Assembly (NCBI GenBank): GCA_028292625.1
Contig: JAQGLY010000021.1
Coordinates: forward strand, 1 to 53,367
DNA: 53,367 nucleotides
DNA from: Herbaspirillum sp.
Lineage (GTDB): Bacteria; Pseudomonadota; Gammaproteobacteria; Burkholderiales; Burkholderiaceae_D
Direction: 5' to 3'
Shown: positions 37,070 through 45,641 of the stretch, in pieces
Layout of the letters: the number at the start of each line of letters is the position of its first letter
Numbering within the stretch: position 1 is the first letter of the stretch
Notes under the pieces: model-generated
Database searches by the model: none
What the model was told of the DNA's origin: nothing
The model's input: the letters and a program-made list of their open reading frames with translations, nothing else
Program-made: the position numbers and the translations under genes

Positions 37070-37821
37070 TGCAAGCGCTGCGCCCGGATTGGCCTGATCT
37101 GCCTGCTGGAGTTGCGGTGTTGACAACTTTGCGCAGCGGCGGATACAGCCTCGCTCCTTATGACGACGGAGCGGGCGGCGGCGGTTTCAATCTGGGTCTG
37201 CATGTCGGCGATGCCGCCGAGTCGGTCGCGCGCAATCGCGCACTGCTGCGGGCGGAGTTACCAGCGGAGCCGGCGTGGCTGACGCAAATACATGGCGCGA
37301 CGGTGGTCAATGCCGCGCACCTTACCGATGTTCCGCGCGCCGACGCCAGCATTGCGGTGGGTTCCGGCGCCGTATGCGCGATTCTGACGGCCGATTGCTT
37401 GCCGGTATTGTTTTGCGACCGGGCGGGCGCGGTGGTCGGCGCCGCGCATGCAGGCTGGCGCGGGTTGGCGGCGGGTGTGCTTGAAAATACCGTCGCGGCG
37501 ATGCGGGCCGCCGGCGCCGGAGAAATCACGGCCTGGCTGGGTCCGGCCATCGGGCCCGACCGGTTCGAGGTGGGAGAGGATGTGCGCGCGGCCTATTTGA
37601 CGCGCGACGTCCGTCACGATCGCGCCTTTGCGCCGATCGCGGGCGCCGCCGGCAAATATCTGGCGGATATCTATAGCCTGGCAAGATTGGCGCTGGCGGA
37701 GGCCGGCGTCGAGCAGGTATACGGCGGCGGTTTCTGCACTGTCGTGGACGCCGAGCATTTCTACTCATATCGGCGGGATGGCGTTACCGGACGGTTTGCG
37801 TCGCTGATCTGGATCGCCTGA
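37069..37821 (+). CDS. pgeF: Polyphenol oxidase/laccase-domain purine nucleoside phosphorylase (PgeF/YfiH)
   Basis: 250 residues. The family zinc site appears as LTADCLPVLFCDRAGAVVGAAHAGWRGL (Cys and His ligands), with QIHGATV upstream supplying another His and AWLGPAIGPDRFEVGEDV and SYRRDGVTGRFAS downstream. Members act on purine nucleosides and help keep peptidoglycan composition correct by removing wrongly made UDP-MurNAc-Ser. It is translationally coupled to rluD through a 1-bp overlap. Confidence 0.93.
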   Translation: MQALRPDWPDLPAGVAVLTTLRSGGYSLAPYDDGAGGGGFNLGLHVGDAAESVARNRALLRAELPAEPAWLTQIHGATVVNAAHLTDVPRADASIAVGSGAVCAILTADCLPVLFCDRAGAVVGAAHAGWRGLAAGVLENTVAAMRAAGAGEITAWLGPAIGPDRFEVGEDVRAAYLTRDVRHDRAFAPIAGAAGKYLADIYSLARLALAEAGVEQVYGGGFCTVVDAEHFYSYRRDGVTGRFASLIWIA

Positions 37822-37925
37822 GGACTTGAAGAGAGTCGAAAATTCGGATTATTCCGATGAACTCAAATCGGCGACGGCATCCTCAGTCCGATGATGAAGG
37901 AAGCCGCAGCCGTGCGCCGCTGTTT

Positions 37926-38363
37926 TTACGGCTTGGTCATATCCGCCGCGCACACCTGTTCAAGCATGGCTGCAGCCACGGTGTGCTCGGCCGGCTTGGC
38001 AAAAGCACTATTGGCCAGTGCGTCGGAATGATCGCGGCTGTCGCCCATGCCGTTCGCCTCCGCAAAAATGATTTCCTTGGATAAACGCATGGTCTTGTCC
38101 TTGCAATTGTAGAGTTGCAAGTCCTTATACGACTTCAGTGTCGGAAAGCCGGCTTCGTTGTTTTTGCGCGCTTCCTTGAAATTCCACATCGACCACGCTT
38201 GCCTGATGTCGCCGTGTTGCTCAAGGGATGCAGCGTCGATCAATAGTTCGCCGGCGTTGGTGCTGCCGATGGAGCGCCAGTCCGCTGCACTTGCGCTGGC
38301 GCAGATGGAGACGACAGCGATGCCGGTAATGGTTTTGAGTACGGTACGGCAAGATTTTTGCAT
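37926..38363 (-). CDS. Exported surface-adhesin E-like protein
   Basis: 145 residues. A signal peptide (TVLKTITGIAVVSICASASA, cleaved before ADWRSIG) precedes a small domain. The GELLIDAASLEQHGDIRQAWSMWNF pattern, the internal Cys in QLYNCKDKTMRL and the C-terminal VCAAD fit the Adhesin_E-like family, with two Cys that may form a disulfide. These are small periplasmic or surface proteins of unclear function. It stands alone between pgeF and a small membrane protein gene. The family assignment rests on pattern memory. Confidence 0.75.
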   Translation of the reverse strand: MQKSCRTVLKTITGIAVVSICASASAADWRSIGSTNAGELLIDAASLEQHGDIRQAWSMWNFKEARKNNEAGFPTLKSYKDLQLYNCKDKTMRLSKEIIFAEANGMGDSRDHSDALANSAFAKPAEHTVAAAMLEQVCAADMTKP

Positions 38364-38535
38364 GAGCTTTCCTTCTTTTTAACAGATCAATTAAAACGCG
38401 GCTTCAAATATCGCGACGAAAACGTGACGCCAAGATATCGCAATGCCGGAACAATACAAGTAGCGCAAACAATTCTTTACATGACATCTGTATCGGCGGT
38501 GCGTTCGCATTCTCCGCTCGATTATTAACAGGTTT

Positions 38536-38790
38536 TTACCGCGGTTCGTTGCCACCGGGATCGGCCGCGACAACCGGCGAGTCGGATGCGATCTCGGCCG
38601 CCGCAGCCGTGCGTAATTTTTGCGCCGTTTGTCGATTCCGCTTGCGCCGCGGCGTATCCATCAGGTATAAAATGATTGACAACGGTAACACACCATATAG
38701 CAAAAATGTCATCAAGCCGGCAATGGGGGTACGCTCGGTAATGGACATCATGAAGACCACATAGAGCCATGCGATTGCGACGATATACAT
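38536..38790 (-). CDS. Small membrane protein divergent from phaC
   Basis: 84 residues from the ATG at 38790. Two hydrophobic segments (MYIVAIAWLYVVFMMSI and AGLMTFLLYGVLPLSIILYLM) are followed by a basic turn (RRKRNRQ) and a polar Ala-rich tail. The positive-inside rule puts the tail in the cytoplasm. No family recognised. It is 48 bp from the divergent phaC start, so they share a promoter region. Longer starts (38859) would run into the phaC coding region. Confidence 0.7.
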   Translation of the reverse strand: MYIVAIAWLYVVFMMSITERTPIAGLMTFLLYGVLPLSIILYLMDTPRRKRNRQTAQKLRTAAAAEIASDSPVVAADPGGNEPR

Positions 38791-38838
38791 AGCGCATCCA
38801 TACGTAGAGAAACTAGAACGATACGCGAAAACCACGCT

Positions 38839-40542
38839 GTGAGCACACATCCGGATCAATCAAATTTTTTCCTTAAAGGATGGCTGGCGCAGTTTTCCGC
38901 TCCGTTCCCCAGCTCGTCCGGGGAGGCCAATGCATTCGACGCCGTATCCAAGGCGTTCGACATCAAGCTCGACGCCGGCAAAATGCTGGCGCTGCAAAAC
39001 GACTACCTGCGCGAATTTGCTGCATTGCAGCACGACATGCTGATGCAGCGCCCGCCGCCGGTCGTCGACCGCCGTCTGTCCACGGCCGAATGGAACGCCA
39101 ATCCGCTATCGATTTTTCACGCCGCCGCATATCAGCTGAACGCCCGTTTTCTGAATGCCATTGCCGAGGCGGTCGATGCGCCAGAAAAAATCCGCCAGCG
39201 AATTCAGTTTTCAGTCCAGCAATTGGTCGACGCCATGTCTCCGGCCAATTTTCTGGCGACCAATCCGGAAGCGCAACGAAAAATCATCGACACCAAGGGC
39301 CAGAGCCTGACGCAGGGCATGATGCAGATGCTGGCCGACCTGCAAAAAGGCCATATTTCGCTGACCGACGAGAGCGCATTCGAAGTCGGCAGGGACGTCG
39401 CCGCGACCGAGGGATCGGTGGTCTTCGAAAATGCCTTGTTCCAGCTGATTCAATACAAGCCGCTGACGACCAAGGTATTTGAAACTCCGCTGTTGATCGT
39501 GCCGCCCTGCATCAACAAGTTTTACATCCTGGATCTGCAGCCGCACAATTCGCTGGTGCGTTACGCGCTGGAGCAGGGCCATCAGGTGTTTCTGGTGTCG
39601 TGGTGCAATGCCGACGCATCGGTGCAAGAGGCGACATGGAACGATTATGTCGAACAGGTCGCGGTCGCCGCGATCCATGCGGTACAGGAAATTTCCAAAC
39701 GCAAGCAGATCAATGCATTGGGATTCTGCGTCGGCGGCACGATACTGTCGTGCGCGCTGGCGGCGCTATATGCGCGCGGCGAAAAGCCGGTGGCCTCCAT
39801 TACCTTGCTGACGTCGTTCCTGGATTTTTCGGATACCGGCGCGATCGACGTGTACATCGACGAAATGCAGGTCGCGCTCAGGGAAACCCTGATCGGCAAA
39901 GGCGGCCTGATGGCCGGCCGCGATTTTGCCGCCGCGTTCTCCAGTCTGCGTCCGAACGACCTGATGTGGAACTACGTCGAATCCAATTATTTGAAGGGCA
40001 TGGCGCCGACTGCGCTGGATCTGCTGTACTGGAATGCGGACAGCACCAATTTGCCGGGCCCGATGTTTTGCTATTACCTGCGCCGCATGTATCTGGAAAA
40101 CGCGCTGAAGGATCCCGGACGTCTGGATCTGAGCGGCACGCCGATCGATTTGCGCCGCATCGATGCGCCGACCTTCATTTTCGCGTCGCGCGACGATCAC
40201 ATCGTGCCTTGGAAAACGGCTTACGCTTCGACCACTCTGCTCAACCTCGGCAAGCCGGAGTTGAACCGATTCGTGCTCGGCGCGGCCGGGCATATTGCCG
40301 GGGTGATCAATGCCCCCTCCAAAAATAAACGCAGTTACTGGACCCATCCGGCGCAAGGCGTCGATGCGGACGGCTGGCTGCAAGGCGCCACCGAGCATCC
40401 CGGCAGCTGGTGGCCCGAATGGATCGCGTTTCTTGCACAGCATGCCGGCAAACGAATTGCGCCGCCGAGGGCGGCTGGCGCGGTGAAATACCCGGTAATC
40501 GAGCCGGCGCCAGGGCGTTATGTACTGGTAAAGGCCGGCTAA
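38839..40542 (+). CDS. phaC: Class I polyhydroxyalkanoate synthase
   Basis: 567 residues, class I length. It polymerises (R)-3-hydroxyacyl-CoA on granule surfaces. The lipase-like box carries the catalytic cysteine in LGFCVGGTIL (Cys297). Asp in RDDHIVPWKTAY and His in GAAGHIAGVINAP complete the triad. The N-terminal domain (~1-200) is typical. The start is a GTG at 38839 with no clear ribosome site. phaB and phaR follow at 95 and 120 bp; no phaA thiolase or phasin is in the window. Confidence 0.95.
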   Translation: MSTHPDQSNFFLKGWLAQFSAPFPSSSGEANAFDAVSKAFDIKLDAGKMLALQNDYLREFAALQHDMLMQRPPPVVDRRLSTAEWNANPLSIFHAAAYQLNARFLNAIAEAVDAPEKIRQRIQFSVQQLVDAMSPANFLATNPEAQRKIIDTKGQSLTQGMMQMLADLQKGHISLTDESAFEVGRDVAATEGSVVFENALFQLIQYKPLTTKVFETPLLIVPPCINKFYILDLQPHNSLVRYALEQGHQVFLVSWCNADASVQEATWNDYVEQVAVAAIHAVQEISKRKQINALGFCVGGTILSCALAALYARGEKPVASITLLTSFLDFSDTGAIDVYIDEMQVALRETLIGKGGLMAGRDFAAAFSSLRPNDLMWNYVESNYLKGMAPTALDLLYWNADSTNLPGPMFCYYLRRMYLENALKDPGRLDLSGTPIDLRRIDAPTFIFASRDDHIVPWKTAYASTTLLNLGKPELNRFVLGAAGHIAGVINAPSKNKRSYWTHPAQGVDADGWLQGATEHPGSWWPEWIAFLAQHAGKRIAPPRAAGAVKYPVIEPAPGRYVLVKAG

Positions 40543-40637
40543 CCACACTGCGTCGACTGATTCGCTCGGTGTGTTCGATTCGTGTTGTCGGATTGGCAAG
40601 TGGCGTGTTTTAATTGTTTAAACTAGAGGAGACTGCC

Positions 40638-41378
40638 ATGACAAAACGAATCGCTTATGTAACGGGTGGAATGGGTGGTATTGGAACACCGATTTGTACG
40701 CGGCTGTGCAAGGAGGGTTATACGGTGGTGGCCGGTTGCGGCCCGAATTCGACGCGCAAGGATAAATGGCTGGCCGATATGCGCGCCAAGGATTTCGATA
40801 TCCATGCGTCCGAGGGCAATGTGTCGAACTGGGAATCGACTGAAGCAGCATTCAGGAAAGTCAGAGAGGAAATCGGTGGAATCGACATTCTGGTGAATAA
40901 TGCGGGCATCACGCGTGATGGCCAGTTTCGCAAAATGACGAAATCGGACTGGGATGCGGTGATCGAGACGAATTTGAACTCGCTGTTCAATGTGACCAAG
41001 CAAGTGATCGAAGGCATGGTGACGCGCAACTGGGGACGCATCATCAATATTTCGTCGGTCAACGGCCAGAAAGGGCAGTTCGGTCAAACCAATTACTCGA
41101 CGGCAAAAGCGGGCATCCATGGCTTCACCATGTCTCTGGCGCAGGAAGTGGCGACCAAAGGCGTGACGGTCAATACGGTGTCGCCGGGCTATATCGGCAC
41201 CGATATGGTGCGCTCCATCCGTCCCGAGGTACTGGATAAGATCATTGCAGGCATTCCGCTCAAGCGCCTCGGCGAACCGGAGGAAATTGCATCGATTGTG
41301 GCGTGGATTGCGTCGGACGAAGGCGGTTATGCGACCGGTTCGGATTTTTCGTTGAACGGTGGTCTGCATATGGGATAG
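40638..41378 (+). CDS. phaB: Acetoacetyl-CoA reductase
   Basis: 246 residues, short-chain dehydrogenase fold. It reduces acetoacetyl-CoA to (R)-3-hydroxybutyryl-CoA with NADPH for PHB synthesis. The cofactor motif is YVTGGMGGIGTPI, the NNAG motif is VNNAGITRDGQF, and the catalytic Ser-Tyr-Lys lies in NISSVNGQKGQFGQTNYSTAKAG. The start at 40638 has an AGAGGAG site. It is the second gene of the pha cluster. Confidence 0.95.
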   Translation: MTKRIAYVTGGMGGIGTPICTRLCKEGYTVVAGCGPNSTRKDKWLADMRAKDFDIHASEGNVSNWESTEAAFRKVREEIGGIDILVNNAGITRDGQFRKMTKSDWDAVIETNLNSLFNVTKQVIEGMVTRNWGRIINISSVNGQKGQFGQTNYSTAKAGIHGFTMSLAQEVATKGVTVNTVSPGYIGTDMVRSIRPEVLDKIIAGIPLKRLGEPEEIASIVAWIASDEGGYATGSDFSLNGGLHMG

Positions 41379-41498
41379 GGCAGCCGGCGCCGGTGTTGTC
41401 TATACTGGCGCCTGTATCACGCTTTTTATGCAATTTATGAGGCAACAATATCGCATGCTCCGGCGCATGCTTTGCAGCGCAAACCTTTAGGATGTCAG

Positions 41499-42056
41499 AT
41501 GAATAGTGCTACCAAGGTATCTGAACGACTGATTAAAAAATATCCGAACCGTCGTCTATACGATACTCAAACCAGTTCGTACATTACATTGACCGATGTC
41601 AAGCAACTGGTGCTGGATAACGAAGCATTTGCCGTAGTCGACGCCAAGAACGGCGACGATCTGACACGCAGCATCCTGCTGCAGATCATTCTGGAAGAGG
41701 AGTCCCACGGCGCGCCGATGTTTTCCAGCGCGGCGTTGTCGCAAATCATCCGCTATTACGGGCATGCGATGCAGGGCATGATGGGATCTTACCTGGAGAA
41801 GAACATCCAGACGTTTATCGATATTCAAAACAAGCTCAGCGAAAACTCCAAGGGCTTTATCGAAGGCAAGCCCTTCAGCCCCGAAATGTGGACGCAGTTC
41901 ATGAATGTGCAGGGGCCGATGATGCAAGGCATGATGAGCAACTATATAGAGCAAAGCAAGAGCCTCTTTTTGCAGATGCAGGAGCAAATGCAAAGTCAGT
42001 CGAAGAACCTGTTTGGCGCCTTTCCCTTCATTCCGCCGGAACCGCCGAAAAAATAA
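41499..42056 (+). CDS. phaR: Polyhydroxyalkanoate synthesis repressor PhaR
   Basis: 185 residues. The N-terminal PHB/PHA accumulation DNA-binding domain (LIKKYPNRRLYDTQTSSYITL) is followed by the central PHB_acc repeats (FSSAALSQIIRYYGHAMQGMM) and a Met/Gln-rich helical tail with amphipathic segments. It represses phasin and pha genes and senses polymer by binding granules. An internal near-repeat (MQGMMGSYLEKN and MQGMMSNYIEQS) reflects the tandem accumulation domains. Confidence 0.93.
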   Translation: MNSATKVSERLIKKYPNRRLYDTQTSSYITLTDVKQLVLDNEAFAVVDAKNGDDLTRSILLQIILEEESHGAPMFSSAALSQIIRYYGHAMQGMMGSYLEKNIQTFIDIQNKLSENSKGFIEGKPFSPEMWTQFMNVQGPMMQGMMSNYIEQSKSLFLQMQEQMQSQSKNLFGAFPFIPPEPPKK

Positions 42057-42170
42057 ATTGCCTTTGCTTCGCGCCGGCCGGCGGCCTTGCCGGCGGCCCG
42101 AGGCGCCCCGATCCTTTTCTTTGTTTCCGCGGTCTGTGCGGTATCCATGGTTCGCCTGGCGGCCGGAGGG

Positions 42171-42176
42171 TACAAT
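42171..42176 (+). promoter_or_regulatory. Candidate -10 of the rimO promoter
   Basis: GGAGGGTACAATAGCGCC contains TACAAT 31 bp ahead of the chosen rimO ATG. The -35 is weak. It argues for the downstream start (42207) over the longer open frame. A GC-rich hairpin at about 42071-42106 followed by a T/C-rich tract may end phaR. Confidence 0.35.
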
Positions 42177-42206
42177 AGCGCCTTTCCTGCGTTTGCCTAC
42201 TCGAAC

Positions 42207-43610
42207 ATGCACATTGAATCCGCCTCAGCCCTTGCTTCAGCCACCGCTCCCGCCAATGCCGCGCCAGCGCCGAAAGTCGGCTTTGTTTCATTGGGCTGCC
42301 CCAAGGCGCTGGTCGATTCCGAGCAGATTCTGACGCAACTGCGGGCCGAGGGCTACGATACGGCCAAGTCGTATCAGGGCGCGGATCTGGTGATCGTCAA
42401 TACCTGCGGTTTCATCGACGCCGCGGTGCAGGAGTCGCTGGATGCGATCGGCGAGGCCTTGAGCGAAAACGGCCGCGTCATCGTCACCGGCTGCCTGGGC
42501 GCCAAGAAAGACGCCGACGGCAATGACATGATTCAAGCCATCCATCCGAAAGTGCTGGAAGTTACCGGCCCGCACGCGGTCGGCGAAGTCATGTTCGCCG
42601 TGCACAAGCATCTGCCGAAACCGCACGCGCCGTTTATCGATCTGGTGCCGCCGCAGGGCGTCAAGCTGACGCCGAAACATTACGCCTATCTGAAAATTTC
42701 CGAAGGCTGCAATCACCGCTGCAGTTTCTGCATCATTCCATCGATGCGCGGCGATCTGGTGTCGCGTCAGATCGCCGACGTGATGCTGGAAGCGGAAAAT
42801 CTGTTCAAGGCCGGCGTTAAGGAGTTGCTGGTCATTTCGCAGGACACCAGCGCCTACGGCGTCGACGTCAAATTCCGCACCGGCTTCTGGAACGGCACGC
42901 CGATCAAAACGCATATGACGCAGCTGGTGGGGGCGCTGGGCGAACTGGCTGCGCAATACGGCGCCTGGATACGTCTGCACTATGTCTATCCGTATCCGCA
43001 CGTCGATCAGATCATCCCGTTAATGGAGCAGGGGAAAATCCTGCCGTATCTGGATGTGCCGCTGCAACACGCGCATCCGGACGTGCTGAAACGGATGAAG
43101 CGTCCCGCCAGCGGCGAGAAAAACCTGGACCGGATTCAGGCGTGGCGTGCGATGTGTCCGGACATTACGATCCGCTCAACCTTCATCGCCGGCTTTCCCG
43201 GCGAGACTGACGCCGAATTCGACTATCTGCTGGATTTCCTGCAGGAAGCGCAGATCGACCGATTGGGCTGCTTCGCCTATTCGCCGGTGGCGGGCGCGAC
43301 CGCCAACGAACTGCCCGATCCGGTGCCGGAAGAAGTGCGGGAGGAGCGCCGCGGCCGCGTGATGCTGTTGCAGGAAGAGATTTCCAAACGGCGCTTGCAG
43401 GCCAAGGTCGGCAAGACCCTGCGCGTGTTGCTGGATCAGGTCGACCGCAATGGTAGCGGTGTTGGACGTTCCTATGCGGACGCGCCTGAAATCGACGGCG
43501 TGGTCTACGTTAAGGCGCCGTACGAGCCGCACCGGAAACTGGTGGCCGGCGAATTCGTCGACGTTGTCGTCACCGCAGCGGACGCGCACGATCTCTGGGG
43601 AGCGGCGTAA
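42207..43610 (+). CDS. rimO: Ribosomal protein S12 methylthiotransferase
   Basis: 467 residues from the ATG at 42207. It adds a methylthio group to Asp88 of S12. The N-terminal UPF0004 domain has the three auxiliary-cluster cysteines ([31 protein letters not shown]). The radical-SAM core has [15 protein letters not shown], and a C-terminal TRAM domain ends near [14 protein letters not shown]. An upstream in-frame ATG (42147) would place a putative -10 inside the gene and is less likely. The next gene starts immediately after its stop. Confidence 0.94.
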   Translation: MHIESASALASATAPANAAPAPKVGFVSLGCPKALVDSEQILTQLRAEGYDTAKSYQGADLVIVNTCGFIDAAVQESLDAIGEALSENGRVIVTGCLGAKKDADGNDMIQAIHPKVLEVTGPHAVGEVMFAVHKHLPKPHAPFIDLVPPQGVKLTPKHYAYLKISEGCNHRCSFCIIPSMRGDLVSRQIADVMLEAENLFKAGVKELLVISQDTSAYGVDVKFRTGFWNGTPIKTHMTQLVGALGELAAQYGAWIRLHYVYPYPHVDQIIPLMEQGKILPYLDVPLQHAHPDVLKRMKRPASGEKNLDRIQAWRAMCPDITIRSTFIAGFPGETDAEFDYLLDFLQEAQIDRLGCFAYSPVAGATANELPDPVPEEVREERRGRVMLLQEEISKRRLQAKVGKTLRVLLDQVDRNGSGVGRSYADAPEIDGVVYVKAPYEPHRKLVAGEFVDVVVTAADAHDLWGAA

Positions 43611-44069
43611 ATGCGCGACAGAATTCAACTTTATATTAGACACGGCATTCGCTGGTCTCTGGCGGCAATGATTTGTTGTTCCTTGACGATGCAGACCGCT
43701 GCCGGTGCGGACCCGGATACGGCGGATGCCGCGCCGGCCGTCAGGCATCCACTGGCGAAACTGTTTGCCAACCCGGCCATCCTGCGCGGCACGCTGGGCG
43801 GCGCGCAAATTCAAATGGAATTGCATTTGAAACCGGGCGAAAGCGGGACGCTGGAAGGGAGCTACTTCATATTCGGCCACACCCAGAAGATACAACTGGC
43901 GGGAGAGTTCGAGGAGGACGCTTTGTCGATGGAGGAGTCCGCGAACGGCCAGGATGTCTCCGGTCTGTGGGATGGGGCTTACGATGGCGCGACGTTGACC
44001 GGCAATTGGTCGACCACGGAAGGGGTTGTCGTGCATCCTTTTGTGTTAAAAGTCATTCCTGCAAAATAG
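43611..44069 (+). CDS. Small exported protein of unknown function
   Basis: 152 residues. A signal peptide (GIRWSLAAMICCSLTMQTAAGA) precedes a beta-rich mature part with repeated polar/hydrophobic strands (LRGTLGGAQIQMELHLKPGES, LEGSYFIFGHTQKIQLAGEF, TLTGNWSTTEGVVVHPFVLKV). The pattern of strands resembles small periplasmic beta-barrel or lipocalin-like proteins; no family is recognised with confidence. Its ATG directly abuts the rimO stop (TAA ATG), so it is probably cotranscribed with rimO. Confidence 0.8.
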   Translation: MRDRIQLYIRHGIRWSLAAMICCSLTMQTAAGADPDTADAAPAVRHPLAKLFANPAILRGTLGGAQIQMELHLKPGESGTLEGSYFIFGHTQKIQLAGEFEEDALSMEESANGQDVSGLWDGAYDGATLTGNWSTTEGVVVHPFVLKVIPAK

Positions 44070-44521
44070 AAATAATCGTGATCTTCAATTGTGACAAAAA
44101 GTCATATTTTGGCATCGTGGAATAGTAAAATTTGTAAGGTGCTTCCCTGTATCGTGTAGGCAACGCGGAAGCGCTCCTTTTACAAAAATTTATCACCCCT
44201 TTTCTTCTGATTCTTACTTTGGCGCAATAAAATAAAAAATTTCCAGTAAGCAATTATCTCCTCGCTAGCCCTTGCTGGCGTTCATTCTTCAAAATTACAA
44301 AAATTTAATTCTCTTAGGAAATTAATTTTGTAGGAAAAACACTTACAATACTCCAAGACAATCGCGTACAAAAAGAACAGAGCGATACTTGTTGGAGCTA
44401 TAGGACTCACGGATCAAAATGACATACTGATGTAAGCGTGTGTAACTAAATTATTTCCGCATATCGCGAAAAGCGTTTTGGGTCTCGGACGGCTGCATGT
44501 ACTTGGCAATAGGGGTGTGAA
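44070..44521. other. AT-rich region upstream of flhDC
   Basis: 452 bp with no gene, far more AT-rich than its surroundings. It contains a long imperfect hairpin (44128-44191), a 13-bp direct repeat TTACAAAAATTTA at 44180-44192 and 44295-44307, and an inverted repeat ACAAAAATTTAATT / AATTAATTTTGT (44297-44331). A TACAAT -10-like hexamer lies at 44344-44349, followed by about 170 bp of leader to flhD. This is probably the regulated promoter region of the flagellar master operon. Confidence 0.6.
44128..44191 (+). terminator. Long imperfect hairpin downstream of the exported-protein gene
   Basis: AAATTTGTAAGGTGCTTCC (44128-44146) pairs, with small bulges, to GGAAGCGCTCCTTTTAC and the following AAAAATTT (44167-44191). 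It lies 58 bp after the stop at 44069. The CCTTTT tract suggests a terminator for the rimO unit, although its arms share sequence with the repeats of the flhDC region. Confidence 0.45.
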
Positions 44522-44839
44522 ATGGACAACAAAGACATGATGTCGGAAGTGCGGGATGCCAATCTGGGTTATTTGATGCTGGCGCAGCAAATGATACGCT
44601 CGGATAAGGCAACCGCGATTTTCCGTCTGGGGATCAGCGATGAAATCGCCGAACTGATCAAGGGCTTGAGCAATGCGCAGATACTCAAGCTGGCGGCCAA
44701 CAACATGATGTTGACGCGTTTTCGTTTCGACGACGGCGCTATCCTCGGCATGTTGACTAATTACAATAAGGAAAAAGGCTTGGCGCACGCGCATGCCGCC
44801 ATCCTTATGGCAGGCCAGCCGATCGAAGAGATCGTCTAG
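44522..44839 (+). CDS. flhD: Flagellar master regulator subunit FlhD
   Basis: 105 residues. With FlhC it forms the D4C2 activator of class II flagellar genes. The family pattern is clear: EVRDANLGYLMLAQQMIRSD, AIFRLGISDEIAELIKGLS, QILKLAANNMMLTRFRFDD. It ends shortly after HAAILMAGQPIEEIV, a little shorter than the enteric protein. It is followed by a strong hairpin and a 155-bp gap to flhC. Confidence 0.95.
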   Translation: MDNKDMMSEVRDANLGYLMLAQQMIRSDKATAIFRLGISDEIAELIKGLSNAQILKLAANNMMLTRFRFDDGAILGMLTNYNKEKGLAHAHAAILMAGQPIEEIV

Positions 44840-44889
44840 CACACCAGGCCGTCAAAAGCGCATTACAGAGTTTGCAGTATTGTTTTCCA

Positions 44890-44925
44890 TCAACGGCTGC
44901 TCCCTTTACAGGGAGCGGCCGTTGA
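44890..44925 (+). terminator. Strong hairpin between flhD and flhC
   Basis: TCAACGGCTGCTCCC (44890-44904), loop TTTACA, GGGAGCGGCCGTTGA (44911-44925): a 15-bp stem with one mismatch. It is followed by CATTATTG rather than a T-run, so it may be a partial terminator or a processing or stabilising element that sets the FlhD:FlhC ratio. Confidence 0.6.
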
Positions 44926-44994
44926 CATTATTGCCGGCGTTATTATCATAATGACATCGGTTTACCAGGCGGCAGATCGTTGGCAAGGGTGGCT

Positions 44995-45558
44995 ATGGGC
45001 AAGAAAAGTGTGATTACCGAAGCGCAGGAAATCCAGCTGGCGATCGAATTGATCCAGCTCGGCGCACGCCTGCAATTGCTCGAGTCCGAAACCTCCCTGT
45101 CCCGGGAGCGCCTGCTGAAACTGTATAAGGAATTGAAGGGCATGTCGCCACCCAAGGGTATGCTGCCGTTCTCCACCGACTGGTTCATCACTTGGCAACC
45201 GAATATCCATTCGTCGCTGTTCATCAATATTCATAAATACCTGGTTGAACACGCCCGCATCGTCGGTATTGAAGCCGTGATGAAGGCGTACAAATTGTAT
45301 TTGGAACAGTTGGGCCGCAACCAGGACGACGATGAGCCGGTGCTGTCGCTGACCCGCGCGTGGACGCTGGTGCGTTTTTTCGAAAGCAAAATGCTGACGA
45401 CCAAACCTTGCCGTTGCTGCACCGGCCATTTCGTGGTCCATCGCCTCGACCTGCACCAGGATTACGTCTGCGGTTTGTGCCACATGCCGTCGCGTGCCGG
45501 TAAAACGAAAAAAGCGCGCGACGCCGCGCTGGAAGCCGTCTTGGCCGAAATGGCGTAA
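44995..45558 (+). CDS. flhC: Flagellar master regulator subunit FlhC
   Basis: 187 residues from the ATG at 44995 (AAGGG site 8 bp upstream); a TTG at 44980 in the same frame is a weaker start. Characteristic segments are EIQLAIELIQLGARLQLLE, LYKELKGMSPPKGMLPFSTDWF, LTRAWTLVRFFESKML and the zinc-binding Cys set PCRCCTGHFVVH...YVCGLCHMPSR. It is the DNA-contacting partner of FlhD. Confidence 0.96.
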   Translation: MGKKSVITEAQEIQLAIELIQLGARLQLLESETSLSRERLLKLYKELKGMSPPKGMLPFSTDWFITWQPNIHSSLFINIHKYLVEHARIVGIEAVMKAYKLYLEQLGRNQDDDEPVLSLTRAWTLVRFFESKMLTTKPCRCCTGHFVVHRLDLHQDYVCGLCHMPSRAGKTKKARDAALEAVLAEMA

Positions 45559-45641
45559 GGCCGTAGTCCGGTCTTATTGCTTGATTTGCGCCGCACCGAT
45601 TTGAATCCCATTTTCCGCCCAGGCAAGCGCCAGGCGCCCGC

